Virus record (IMG/VR): IMGVR_UViG_3300021440_000005
Coordinates: 1-56,416 of that record
Direction: 5' to 3' (one strand)
DNA: 56,416 bases
From: a virus
Part shown: piece after piece, positions 1-9,022 of the stretch
Position numbering within the stretch: position 1 is the stretch's first letter
Layout: each line of letters begins with the position of its first letter
Program-made: the position numbers and the translations under genes
The notes under the pieces: model-generated
Told to the model about the DNA's origin: nothing
Database searches by the model: none
Seen by the model: only the letters and a program-made list of their open reading frames with translations

Positions 1-105
1 CTCCGCTAGAAACTGCTCCAGAAGAAGTAACCGAAGTAGCAGAAACGCTAGCCAGCGTTGAATTTCCGTTTACAGAAAGAGTACCAGAAACAGTCTCGTT
101 GCCGG
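1..105. repeat. Terminal direct repeat closing the circle
   Basis: These 105 bases are repeated without change at 56312-56416. The tail-fibre reading frame runs through the joined ends without a stop. The repeat is therefore the overlap of a circular assembly rather than a biological terminal repeat, although a circularly permuted virion genome would look the same. Closed length is about 56,311 bp. Confidence 0.95.
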
Positions 106-559
106 TCAGAGCTAGCGTAGAAGCAGTAATGTTAGTATTTCCTGATCCTGCATTAACAACAAAATTAGTGTTATTTGTCGATATGTCGAAATCAAGTGTT
201 GGATTTCCAGATGAATTAGTATGGAAAATACCTGCTGAAGTTAAAGGAAATGCGCTGATGTTTGCTTCACCAGTTATCGGACTGTTAATTAAAATGTTTT
301 TTGTGTTATCAGCCCCGACCGCCCCAATATTAATTGAGGCTGGAAGCGTACCTATTTCATCAGTTGCCGTAAGATAAGTTTGATTGACTATATCTGGGGA
401 AACGCCTGCCATAGAGGACAAAAGTTGTCCCCCAATAGCTCCGCGGTAGGTCGAATTATCTGTAAAAAGATAAAAAGTGTTTGGATCAAGATTTGGTAAC
501 AATGAATTGTATTGCTCAGTCGTTATCTCTTGATAAGCTAAAAATTGAGTATTTTTCAT
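1..559 (-). CDS. Tail fibre with S74 chaperone domain, N-terminal part
   Basis: This is the first part of a 409-residue protein whose frame continues through position 1 into 56311-55641. The ATG at 559-557 has an AGGAG ribosome site 8 nt upstream. Residues about 17-34 read YNSLLPNLDPNTFYLFTD, like the virion-attachment start of other phage fibres. The remainder is Asn/Thr/Ser-rich beta-fibre sequence. The gene follows the 610-aa virion protein at 570-2402 by 10 nt and is the last structural gene before terminase on the circle. It probably binds the host surface. Confidence 0.85.
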   Translation of the reverse strand, partial: MKNTQFLAYQEITTEQYNSLLPNLDPNTFYLFTDNSTYRGAIGGQLLSSMAGVSPDIVNQTYLTATDEIGTLPASINIGAVGADNTKNILINSPITGEANISAFPLTSAGIFHTNSSGNPTLDFDISTNNTNFVVNAGSGNTNITASTLALTGNETVSGTLSVNGNSTLASVSATSVTSSGAVSSG

Positions 560-569
560 GTTACAGCTC

Positions 570-2402
570 CTATGTAGCCAAATAAATAAATGATGGAGTC
601 CCGATGTTGACTGAATCAAGTCCATCCAATTGGGAAACAATCACACCAGTCATTCCAATTTGATTGATTGCGGCTGACAAAATATTTGCACCATTCGCAG
701 CTGGTAAAGTAACACTGCGGTACGAATATCCTGCCGTATTCCTTAGAACTAATAAGAAAGTAGTACTTTCGGTAAAGTTTGAACTATCCGCCATGTCAAG
801 ATTAATTAACCTTAAAATGCTTTGAGTGCCAGTTGGGAAAAACTCATTTTCAGAAGAATCAGCTGTCATTAACTTAACGTCTTGCAAAACCATCGGCGTG
901 GGCACTGTAAGAGAAGTAATTTCTGTTTCAAGTTCGATTTCATAGCCTGCAACACCAGTTTTTGAAAGGGGAACTGTCAATGATGCAAAATCAACAGGAG
1001 GTGTAAAAGTCATGTAATAATGACCAGGGAAATTCTGCGTATGGGAAGCACTTAAAGAAGTAAAATTAGTCACATTAGTGAAAGTTATCGCCAATGGCAC
1101 GGACATTCTGTCTGTCCAATCCGTGAAAATTACATTGTAAATGTCTGTTGCGGTGTCTTGCGCGGTGAATACGGCGTATAGATTACCTGTTGAAGTAGGA
1201 GGTGTGGAAGCTGAATCGATATTTAATCCGTTCACAAAGAAATAGATTTCCCCATTAATTCTATAAACTTCCATCACGTCACCAGCTGTAGGAGTAACTC
1301 CTGCAATTGTAGTTGCTGTGCCCGCAATAACTTTTTGGTAAATCGCATTACTTCCGTCGTAAGTTGCGGAAAGCTGGAAGTTCGGAGTGCCTGCTGCGTT
1401 AGTGGTTTTAAATCCAATAGTGAAACGATTAGTTGTAGCTGTTGGAATGGCAACGATTGTTCCCGAAACGATACAATCTGCTGCGCATGCTACATTTGAT
1501 GCAGCAAACGCAGATGTTCCGGAGGAAGCTAAGGAATAACGGGCGAAAGTTTGAGAGTTTGAAGCAGTTAGACCATTTGATGTATCCGACAAAGGAGTCA
1601 AATTACCAAATGTTCCATCTACCTTACTGTATTTATAATTTACTGTTCCGTCAGTAAAAGGATTTGTATAGGTCAAAATTGCACAATAGGGAATCGAACT
1701 TGAAGAAATAAATAATCCATCTCCAGTTTGAGGCAAAAGATTATTGTAAGGATTGAAGAAAGGTGGGTTAGCAGTGCCATCTTCGGATTCCTCAATGACT
1801 CCAGTAACTTCCCAACCTCCAGTAATTTCTAGTTGAGTTGAAATTGTAGCTCCATCAAGAATTCTTAAACGAAGCCATTTCTCTTTCGGGACGTTTGCAC
1901 CAATGTTCGTAGCTACCCAATCAGTAGGAGGTGTAAATGTAATTGTTGAAAGTCCAGATACAGTATAAAAATCAGGTGAATATGTCGCACTGGTTAAAGT
2001 TGAATAACCCGTTGCAGTTGAATATTCCGCTACAAAAATAATGTCAGTTCCTGCAATCGGCGTTGAAACATTAAATGTGAAACCAGTAATTGTTTCACGC
2101 ACTGCATAATACATATATGGGATACTAGTCGCAGTAATCGGACCTGGACCTGGACCAGCTGGTGGATCGTATGGCGCTACAGCAATAGAATTGTTGAACG
2201 AGTCTTGAAGTTCAGTCCAAACCACAGTTTCTGGAATGGAGGAAAATGTTGCGGATTGAACAGCATAATTAATTTGATGAGTTTTGGTGTAATACTTCAT
2301 CGCTGAAGGTTCAAGATGCGCGACAGAACCAATAATCACACCATCAGATTTTGCACCGAAATTTGTACCGATAGTTTGTGGAATAGGAAGAGTTATATCC
2401 AT
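570..2402 (-). CDS. Beta-rich virion protein with lectin-like domain
   Basis: 610 residues, Thr/Ser/Asn-rich and almost entirely beta in character. It has no signal peptide or membrane segment. Around residues 285-430 it resembles a LamG/concanavalin-like fold, including GDVMEVYRINGEIYFFVNG, typical of carbohydrate-binding jelly rolls. A proline/glycine linker lies near residue 82. It sits directly before the S74 fibre and after the endolysin, so a tail-tip or receptor-binding role is likely. The ATG at 2402 has AAGG upstream and a TATAAT box in the 75-nt gap. The family is not recognised. Confidence 0.7.
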   Translation of the reverse strand: MDITLPIPQTIGTNFGAKSDGVIIGSVAHLEPSAMKYYTKTHQINYAVQSATFSSIPETVVWTELQDSFNNSIAVAPYDPPAGPGPGPITATSIPYMYYAVRETITGFTFNVSTPIAGTDIIFVAEYSTATGYSTLTSATYSPDFYTVSGLSTITFTPPTDWVATNIGANVPKEKWLRLRILDGATISTQLEITGGWEVTGVIEESEDGTANPPFFNPYNNLLPQTGDGLFISSSSIPYCAILTYTNPFTDGTVNYKYSKVDGTFGNLTPLSDTSNGLTASNSQTFARYSLASSGTSAFAASNVACAADCIVSGTIVAIPTATTNRFTIGFKTTNAAGTPNFQLSATYDGSNAIYQKVIAGTATTIAGVTPTAGDVMEVYRINGEIYFFVNGLNIDSASTPPTSTGNLYAVFTAQDTATDIYNVIFTDWTDRMSVPLAITFTNVTNFTSLSASHTQNFPGHYYMTFTPPVDFASLTVPLSKTGVAGYEIELETEITSLTVPTPMVLQDVKLMTADSSENEFFPTGTQSILRLINLDMADSSNFTESTTFLLVLRNTAGYSYRSVTLPAANGANILSAAINQIGMTGVIVSQLDGLDSVNIGTPSFIYLAT

Positions 2403-2477
2403 GGAAAAACCTTATTTTTATTGTTATTAAACACATTATAATAGAATAAGGGTTCTTCCGAAATGTCTAAGATTGAG

Positions 2478-3119
2478 CTAAGGTGTGCGGAAAACGCGCG
2501 CAATCCATCCCATAAGAAATATTGATTGATTGGGTTTCGATTTTACAAGCTGATGAAAGAAGTTTATGGTCTCAGCTCGGAGTGCCCAGAGTAAACCCTC
2601 ATGATTTTTTATGGCTTTTATAGCTTCAAAAGTTTGTTCTCCAATTTCACCGTCTACAACAATTTGATGTCCGCATGCAATAATGGCTCTTTGAAGAATA
2701 ATGCCAGCCTGTTTTTCACCCATCATGACGCAATTATCGAAAGTTTTAATGGCTATTACTCGATTTGGAATTTCCCCATATCTGCCTACGTCCCAATAAT
2801 TCTTTTTGTAGATATTTTTAGCCTCATTGAGAGAAAGTTTTTTAACATCTACTCCTGGATTAAAATTAGATGCAATTCCATAATTTGTTTCCCCCCCCGC
2901 GTCTAAATCAGAGTTTGAATACCCCCCCTCGTTTTTAAGAACATATTTGAACGCTTCGTCGAAAGAGGGGTATGTTTCAGATTTATATGAGCTCTGAATA
3001 TGGATCGAGCTATAGGCGATTAAAATAATTATCCCTAGTACCAAAAATGTTTTAAAAGAATTCTTAGTTCCAGAAAGAAAATGGATCATTCGGATCAATG
3101 GTTGTTTTTTGGGGCTCAT
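2478..3119 (-). CDS. Endolysin, glycoside hydrolase family 108, signal-anchored
   Basis: A muramidase that cleaves peptidoglycan for lysis. The GH108 signature appears as NEGGYSNSDLDAGGETNYGI at residues 63-82, with catalytic Glu64; YWD and FDN motifs follow, then the C-terminal peptidoglycan-binding-3 part (VDGEIGEQTFEAIK). One hydrophobic segment at residues 23-39, preceded by Lys, makes a signal anchor, so release may be timed by membrane depolarisation. I chose the start at 3119 because AAGGA lies 8 nt upstream; the frame is open to 3155 and Met at 3089 is also possible. It overlaps the preceding virion gene. Confidence 0.88.
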   Translation of the reverse strand: MSPKKQPLIRMIHFLSGTKNSFKTFLVLGIIILIAYSSIHIQSSYKSETYPSFDEAFKYVLKNEGGYSNSDLDAGGETNYGIASNFNPGVDVKKLSLNEAKNIYKKNYWDVGRYGEIPNRVIAIKTFDNCVMMGEKQAGIILQRAIIACGHQIVVDGEIGEQTFEAIKAIKNHEGLLWALRAETINFFHQLVKSKPNQSIFLMGWIARVFRTP

Positions 3120-5358
3120 TTTCATTTTCCTTTTCTGACGTCTCGTTTTTAACAAGTTTTCTTAATGCCTGAACATTTTTTGCAGTTGGAAGGTAAGACT
3201 CAAGTGTTGGGTTTTTAACTAATTCCTTTAATCCTCCTGGTTTTAAAACAGTTTCTTCAGAAATCATTGTCTTGAGTATACTTTTAGCGAAGTTAATTAA
3301 CGTTTTCTTTGGCATTCCCCCCAACGCAATAATAGCTGGAGCAGAGGCCACATTATCAATGGTATTCAAAGTATCTGAAGTCGGAGCCGTAAAAGATGTA
3401 TTTGCAGTTCGATGAGCATTCTTGTTATGAAGTAATGCTTCTCGATAATCTTCTAGAGAACCTTTTGCATCCGGATTTGCTTTCTTCCAAAAATGCTCTA
3501 AAACTGGCATTGAAGTATTTTTATCCAAGTTGCCTACAGCATTAAAAAAACGTGAAGCATTGAACTTGTCTCCTGCGCTATGACCCATAGAATACATAAG
3601 TTCATTAATATATTCCTTGAAGTTTTCACCCCCTGCAAACTTATTTATAGCAGGCGTATCAGCTTTCTTGGCATCCTTCTCAACTATTCGTTTTTTAGGC
3701 TTACCAGTTTCAGGATCAATCTTCTGATCTAACAACTCATTTTCCAAGAACTTTACACGCTTAGTTGGGGAAGTTGGTGGTTCGGAAACTTTTTGATATT
3801 GATCCCAATTGTTACGTGAAGTTTCATTAAAAAACTTAGTATAGTCTTCGTTTGTTTTAACCCATTTAGCTAAGTCTTCCTGAAGATTTAACCTTTCCAT
3901 GTTTGTTTTAAAATCTGAATTAACAGCATCGCGAATTAACCCTAATTGATTTTTATTAAGAACTTTTGTTGAAGAATCAGGATGGTTTTTCTTTTGTAAA
4001 ACTTTATATTTTTCATCCCAAGTATTAAAATCAATAGGTTTTGATAAATCATTTTTTAATTTCAGGAATGAAGAATCATCAACACCTCTAGCAATTTCCT
4101 GAAATGCTTTATGAGTATTCTTCATATTAAAAGCTTTGGGATCTGTAACACCTTCCGCTCCTTTTTTTGCATCGTATCCAAACATTTCTAGAAGTTGAGA
4201 TTTATCGTTTGGGTATTTTGCTGATAACTCCGTAAATTGTTTAAAATTATTTGGATTGGTTTGTTCCAGGTTTTTTAGAAACCCTTCTGCATTATCGATT
4301 GTACCTAAATCAGTTTTAAGCTTTTCACGTATTGGATTCCTAACTTTTTGTTGCTCACTGTGAAAAGCATCTCGAAAGTCTTTTATTTCATTAAGCATTT
4401 TATCTGTGGCTGATTCAATATTTGGATTTCCTCTAGTTCTTCCAGCTATTGATTCACCAATATTTTCAAGGAATTTATCTGCATTAAGTCTTGCAGCAGT
4501 ACCTTCATTTGTTTGTCCCAAAGCAGTTATGAGTTGTTTTAGTCTTGCTGCTCCTACCGATTCATCTTTGAGAACTGACCCAAGATCAGGGTTTAAATCA
4601 AGCTTTTCGAAGAGCTTAACCTTTTCTGGATCCACATGTTTATTGATATATTTTTTTGTTCCACCATTAATGCTTCTTTGTGCGGCGCTTGTTGCCAAAG
4701 GAGTTAAAGAAGTAGCTAACCGTCCTAACATTGATTCTTGGTCAAAGTTTTCTGAAGCTAATTTAGAGCCTATATGTGCAGGCAAATACTTTAACAATGT
4801 TTCACGTAATAATTTAGTATCTTTAGTAGGAATTTTGCTCATCTCTGCGACAAAATCAAATAAGCCCTTACCGTATTTATTGGTAATTTTACTGCTTAAA
4901 AGATTCTGAACTTTTTCTACTGGAAGGTTGTATTTGTTAATTATTCCCGCGATTTTAGGGGATTTTGAAGCAGCCTTTCCAGCAGCCAGAGGAGCAACAA
5001 ATGAAGCGAATTCATTAGTAAAATTTTTGAGATTTTTTTCCTCTTCCGAAAGATTTTTATCTGCATATTCTTCATTGGTCAACCAATCTATACCCTTTTC
5101 AGCCATATCTTCAAAAGGTCGAGCTGATTTACCTTTACCATAAGCGGTATATCCATAAATATTTCCTAACATATCTACAAGGGATAAAACGCTATCCAAA
5201 ATACTTGCTGCGCCCAAAGCACCGCCTTTTAAGGCTGCAGGTAATCTTTTATCTGGTTTTCCTATTCTACTAGTGTCGTAGTCATATTCTCCTGCAGATT
5301 GCTGAATATCCTTCCCTAAATTTGCAGCTAATTTAGCCAAATACCCGTAATAGCTCAT
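3064..5358 (-). CDS. Large internal virion protein, target of spacer 6
   Basis: 764 residues, Lys/Asn-rich and mostly helical. A Gly/Ala-rich hydrophobic stretch near residues 44-75 could insert into a membrane, as in podovirus ejection proteins. No enzyme motif is visible. The ATG at 5358 has AGGAG 7 nt upstream and overlaps the previous gene's stop (ATGA). It lies in the run of large structural genes before the endolysin, which fits an internal-core or DNA-ejection protein. Bases 3553-3583 inside it match CRISPR spacer 6 in 27 of 31 positions. Confidence 0.7.
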   Translation of the reverse strand: MSYYGYLAKLAANLGKDIQQSAGEYDYDTSRIGKPDKRLPAALKGGALGAASILDSVLSLVDMLGNIYGYTAYGKGKSARPFEDMAEKGIDWLTNEEYADKNLSEEEKNLKNFTNEFASFVAPLAAGKAASKSPKIAGIINKYNLPVEKVQNLLSSKITNKYGKGLFDFVAEMSKIPTKDTKLLRETLLKYLPAHIGSKLASENFDQESMLGRLATSLTPLATSAAQRSINGGTKKYINKHVDPEKVKLFEKLDLNPDLGSVLKDESVGAARLKQLITALGQTNEGTAARLNADKFLENIGESIAGRTRGNPNIESATDKMLNEIKDFRDAFHSEQQKVRNPIREKLKTDLGTIDNAEGFLKNLEQTNPNNFKQFTELSAKYPNDKSQLLEMFGYDAKKGAEGVTDPKAFNMKNTHKAFQEIARGVDDSSFLKLKNDLSKPIDFNTWDEKYKVLQKKNHPDSSTKVLNKNQLGLIRDAVNSDFKTNMERLNLQEDLAKWVKTNEDYTKFFNETSRNNWDQYQKVSEPPTSPTKRVKFLENELLDQKIDPETGKPKKRIVEKDAKKADTPAINKFAGGENFKEYINELMYSMGHSAGDKFNASRFFNAVGNLDKNTSMPVLEHFWKKANPDAKGSLEDYREALLHNKNAHRTANTSFTAPTSDTLNTIDNVASAPAIIALGGMPKKTLINFAKSILKTMISEETVLKPGGLKELVKNPTLESYLPTAKNVQALRKLVKNETSEKENENEPQKTTIDPNDPFSFWN
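3553..3583 (+). other. Protospacer-like site for spacer 6
   Basis: This 31-nt stretch of the plus strand matches spacer 6 (38691-38721) at 27 positions. Mismatches are at spacer positions 7, 22, 23 and 25. The flank on the 3' side is CCCATAGAAT. The site is inside a minus-strand virion gene, so the guide would pair with the coding (non-template) strand, the orientation most effective for blocking elongation by dead Cas9. Confidence 0.85.
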
Positions 5359-6263
5359 CTGTTTACTCCTACCGCATTATCTAAAAATTCTTTTCGTTTT
5401 TTTGGATCACTTATTTGACGAGCTGCTCTTAAGACTTCTTCAGATTTTTGATACGCTGCTTTCTCGTTCAGTCCTTGATCAAGCAATATTTGAAAAACAG
5501 TTCCCTGAGTTAAGATCCATTTATTAGTTTCTTCCAATTGATTTACTTCTGCTTTGTTGATTGAAGGGTTAAATAGAAATGAGAATGTTGGCTCATTGAT
5601 ATATTTTCCCCCTTTAGGTAGCTGCCCAGCTATGGCTTTTTTATCCCGGATATGAGTGTTAGGATTAGTCATTCTTTTGATTAATTCTTGCTCTTCCTTC
5701 GCTTTGGTATAATCCTGAATAAGTTTATTAATTTTATGTCTTTCTATTGCATTCGGCTGCATACCTTCCGATGCCATCTTCTGTCTACCTATATCTTCCA
5801 TTGCGCCATGGTGACGAATGTTTTCTTCTAGCCCTTGAGATTTAAGCATAAAATCTTGACCATGACTTTGATCAAGAATGTCTAATTCCCTTGATTTAAG
5901 TGAATTCTGCTCTTTGTATTGTTCAACACTCATAATTGTGTTGATCATTTTTTGCTTCAATTCTTCTCGAGAGACTTCTTGAAGCATTTTATTTTTTCGC
6001 AAAGAATCTTGAGCTGCTACACCAGCATTATGGGATGCGCCCATGCGAGACAAAACGGATTGGTCATAATTTCCTCTGCCGGCTAAGGATCCATAAGCTC
6101 CCGAATCATATGCATTCTGAAGTTCTTCATCAGATGGATCTGAAAAAGGAATTTGTTGAGATGATGGATTAGCTGATTCATACCCTTGAGGAGATTGATT
6201 TGCAGCCATAAAATTCTGCATTATTTGATTTAAGAAATTTTGAGCTAAAGCACTACCTTGCAT
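5355..6263 (-). CDS. Internal virion protein, helical
   Basis: 302 residues, Gln/Asn/Ser-rich at the N-terminus, then long charged helices (about residues 85-200) and a short helical C-terminus. No signal peptide or catalytic motif is present. GGAGG lies just upstream of the ATG at 6263, which overlaps the previous gene's stop by one base (TAATG), so translation is probably coupled. Position between two large virion genes suggests an internal-core or ejection protein. The family is not recognised. Confidence 0.65.
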   Translation of the reverse strand: MQGSALAQNFLNQIMQNFMAANQSPQGYESANPSSQQIPFSDPSDEELQNAYDSGAYGSLAGRGNYDQSVLSRMGASHNAGVAAQDSLRKNKMLQEVSREELKQKMINTIMSVEQYKEQNSLKSRELDILDQSHGQDFMLKSQGLEENIRHHGAMEDIGRQKMASEGMQPNAIERHKINKLIQDYTKAKEEQELIKRMTNPNTHIRDKKAIAGQLPKGGKYINEPTFSFLFNPSINKAEVNQLEETNKWILTQGTVFQILLDQGLNEKAAYQKSEEVLRAARQISDPKKRKEFLDNAVGVNR

Positions 6264-9022
6264 TATTTGCTTCCTCCGAAGATATTTTTTGCTAAATCAA
6301 CAGCTGGTCCAACCCAATCCACTGGGTTGACACGTTGTTGCTGAGCCTGCTGAGGCATCCGATTTATATCCCTAACGTCTTGCCCCATTGAATTAAGTGG
6401 TTTTGGTGTCGGCAAAGGTGCGGCACTATATGGCAGATTGGGAATTGGAGCTCCTTGCAATTGACCAAAGAGATCAGCTGGTCTTCTTCTGTTCGCTTCT
6501 TCCATTGCACGTTTTTGTTGTAATCGTGCATTAAGTTTATTTTGTGCATCTTGAGTCTGTGCTTGTCCAAGCGTTCTTCGAGTATCTAAGGCACCAAGAT
6601 GCTTTGATTCCTGCATGTCGTTAAACGCTTGCATATTAGCCGCAGCGGATGCCCGAGCAATGTTGGAAACCGAAGCAAGTTTACCCATTTGGTCAGCCCC
6701 AGTTAAGTTACGCTGACGCTCTTCCGAAAGAAGTTTTGCACCTAGATTCCTCTCTTCCGTTTCACGCATTCTTTCTTCACGCATTAGCCTATCGTCAAGA
6801 TCTCTTCTCATTTTACGTTCCTGATTCTCGAACTGTTTCTGTTTTTCACGTCGCAGAGAGTTGAACCAATTAAATCCACCAAACTGATTTCTCAGGTTGT
6901 TTTCAAAACTCTCTCTTCTTTCTTGAGCTTCCTCTTCGAATCTTTCAAGAGCCTGTCGTCGAAAAACATCGTTAAGCGCTCGAGTATTTTGAGATGAATA
7001 CGCATTAATATCTTCAGGGGAAATAGGTCTTACACCCTCCCTTAAATAAGGGTCGGACTTTCCTAAAATACTATCTTCATTCATTAACTCTTGATATGTT
7101 TTTCCTATAGACGCATCGCGTTGATGTGATCGGTCCATGAATCTTTGAAGTTTTGCAGGATCGTTTAAATTATATCTAGCCTTCAAAAAATCAACAATTT
7201 GTTCTTCAGCTAAAAGTTTATTTGGATCGTCTGCCGCAAACATTTGTTCAATTGGGAAGTCCTCTTCATGATGATTTATAAGATTTAACATCATTTTGAT
7301 TGCTTGTTCCCTCGCCGCAGCTTCAGTATCAACTCCCGCAGGGATAGATTGGACATTGTGCCGTACATATTCTGGTGCAATGTCATTCAGTAATTGACCT
7401 TGAACGTCATCATCGGCTTTGCGTAATTCAGTTCTCACAGCTCGCATTGCAGGAGCGTTTTTCTGGTAAAGTCTTTGTGTATAGGGATTAGTTTCGTTTA
7501 ACCTTTCTTCCCTTTTCATATTAGCCAAAGCTCTTGCTGCAGCATCGCGTTCGCTACTACGCATAGTTCGGTATGCTGTTGAAGCAGTTTCAACATCTGG
7601 GTCATATCCCGAGCCTCTTTGTGCTTGAGCTGCTCTCAAGTTTTCTTGAGTTAAATCAGAAAAATCAGAAGGTTCATCACCCGGACCTCGTTCAGTTTGT
7701 GTGGATATAGATTCTGGTGCAGGAGGTGAAGCTTGAGGTGCTCTCACATTTTCCTGATTCATGTCTGATATATCATATCGTTCGACATCTGGAATTCCTT
7801 CTTCACGAGGCTCTGGAGAAGTTTGAATACCTCTAATCGCCTCTTCATATGGGGCACGTCTTTCGCTATTTCCGAGAGCGTTTTCAGATGGTCTGTATCC
7901 CCTTGTAAAAGATTTTTGAAAATATTCACGTGCTTTAGATGGATCTTCAGCAATCCCTTCTCGACCTAATTGGAGGATTCTCCCTATAGTAAATGGAGCA
8001 TGACGACTTCCTAACGAATCAGCTAAATTTAAAAGTTCAAACCCTTTCTCAGGAGATTTGATTTTCCCATTTAATCCATAAAAATAGTCTCTTCCCAAAT
8101 TATATATTTCATTAGGTTGTAGGTTTCTCAAGTCATCTTCAACTTCTTGCGCGCGTAAAGTACCTTGTGCGGTCGTAGCTGGTGGTGCTGCTTGAGCTTG
8201 CTCCGTTCTAGCTGGTGAAGAAGCTCTAGTTGCATCAGTTATTCTCCTTAAATCTTGTTCAGCTGAACTCGCTTCACGTGCATTTTGGACTGCCGTGGTT
8301 GTGGCCTCCTGTCTATTTTGTCTTCTTGCTTGATCTTCAATTGATCTGGCAGCAGCTGTGCTTTGTCGGTCAATCATTTGATTCGCCGAATGCTCTAAAG
8401 CTGCTTTTCGATTCTCATCCACATGAGCTTTAGCTTCACGACTTACCTCTTGAAGTAAAGATTGAACTGCTTGAGGATTGGATAAGTCGACTTGTGCTGT
8501 AGGAGGTGTTTGTTGCACAGCAGCAGAAGATGCTCCCCTTGCTGTTTGAGCTGACTGAGGGTTTGAAGTATCACCTCTTCGACTTCCTACCATATCTTCA
8601 AATGTAACATTACTCTTCTTCATTCCTTTTGCTCGAGCGGGTTGAGCAGGTTCAGTTTGAGTTTGGATTGACTCAGAAGGTTTTGCTTCTAATGCTGATG
8701 TTTTTACTAAATCTTTGAATTTTTCATTAGCTAATTTGAGAAATTCTTTTCTTTCGTTAACCCTCTTTCGGTTAGCTTCTAATGAAGTGTCAGCAAAATG
8801 AGATAGCAATGTGCCTTTATAACCATATTTATCTTTTGGTGAATTAATAAATTCCTCTAAATAATTTAAATCTTGTGAATTTAATTCAGAGGGATTACTA
8901 ATAAGCTTTCTAAGAGATGCATCATATTTTGGTTGTAACCACATCGATGGAGGTAAAGTCTCCATCACATGGATAAGTGGAATTACCCTTTCTAAGTAAC
9001 CTAAAAGTTCATTGTTTTTCAT
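6263..9022 (-). CDS. Large virion protein with Sel1-like repeats
   Basis: 919 residues, rich in Arg, Gln, Ala and Glu. Around residues 300-385 are Sel1/TPR-type repeats, including LGRDYFYGLNGKIKSPEKGF, then IGRILQLGREGIAEDPSKAR, the solenoid usual in bacterial and eukaryotic regulators and rare in virion proteins. Before it is a disordered Ala/Gln/Thr linker; after it are acidic repeats (SDMNQENVRAPQA and SDLTQENLRAAQA are near-copies) and Arg/Glu coiled coils. Likely an internal virion protein; the solenoid may bind a host protein after ejection. Confidence 0.65.
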   Translation of the reverse strand: MKNNELLGYLERVIPLIHVMETLPPSMWLQPKYDASLRKLISNPSELNSQDLNYLEEFINSPKDKYGYKGTLLSHFADTSLEANRKRVNERKEFLKLANEKFKDLVKTSALEAKPSESIQTQTEPAQPARAKGMKKSNVTFEDMVGSRRGDTSNPQSAQTARGASSAAVQQTPPTAQVDLSNPQAVQSLLQEVSREAKAHVDENRKAALEHSANQMIDRQSTAAARSIEDQARRQNRQEATTTAVQNAREASSAEQDLRRITDATRASSPARTEQAQAAPPATTAQGTLRAQEVEDDLRNLQPNEIYNLGRDYFYGLNGKIKSPEKGFELLNLADSLGSRHAPFTIGRILQLGREGIAEDPSKAREYFQKSFTRGYRPSENALGNSERRAPYEEAIRGIQTSPEPREEGIPDVERYDISDMNQENVRAPQASPPAPESISTQTERGPGDEPSDFSDLTQENLRAAQAQRGSGYDPDVETASTAYRTMRSSERDAAARALANMKREERLNETNPYTQRLYQKNAPAMRAVRTELRKADDDVQGQLLNDIAPEYVRHNVQSIPAGVDTEAAAREQAIKMMLNLINHHEEDFPIEQMFAADDPNKLLAEEQIVDFLKARYNLNDPAKLQRFMDRSHQRDASIGKTYQELMNEDSILGKSDPYLREGVRPISPEDINAYSSQNTRALNDVFRRQALERFEEEAQERRESFENNLRNQFGGFNWFNSLRREKQKQFENQERKMRRDLDDRLMREERMRETEERNLGAKLLSEERQRNLTGADQMGKLASVSNIARASAAANMQAFNDMQESKHLGALDTRRTLGQAQTQDAQNKLNARLQQKRAMEEANRRRPADLFGQLQGAPIPNLPYSAAPLPTPKPLNSMGQDVRDINRMPQQAQQQRVNPVDWVGPAVDLAKNIFGGSK

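Noticed and set aside
4406-5143. Plus-strand open frames opposite the virion protein at 3064-5358
   Set aside because: Antisense shadows without ribosome sites or recognisable domains.
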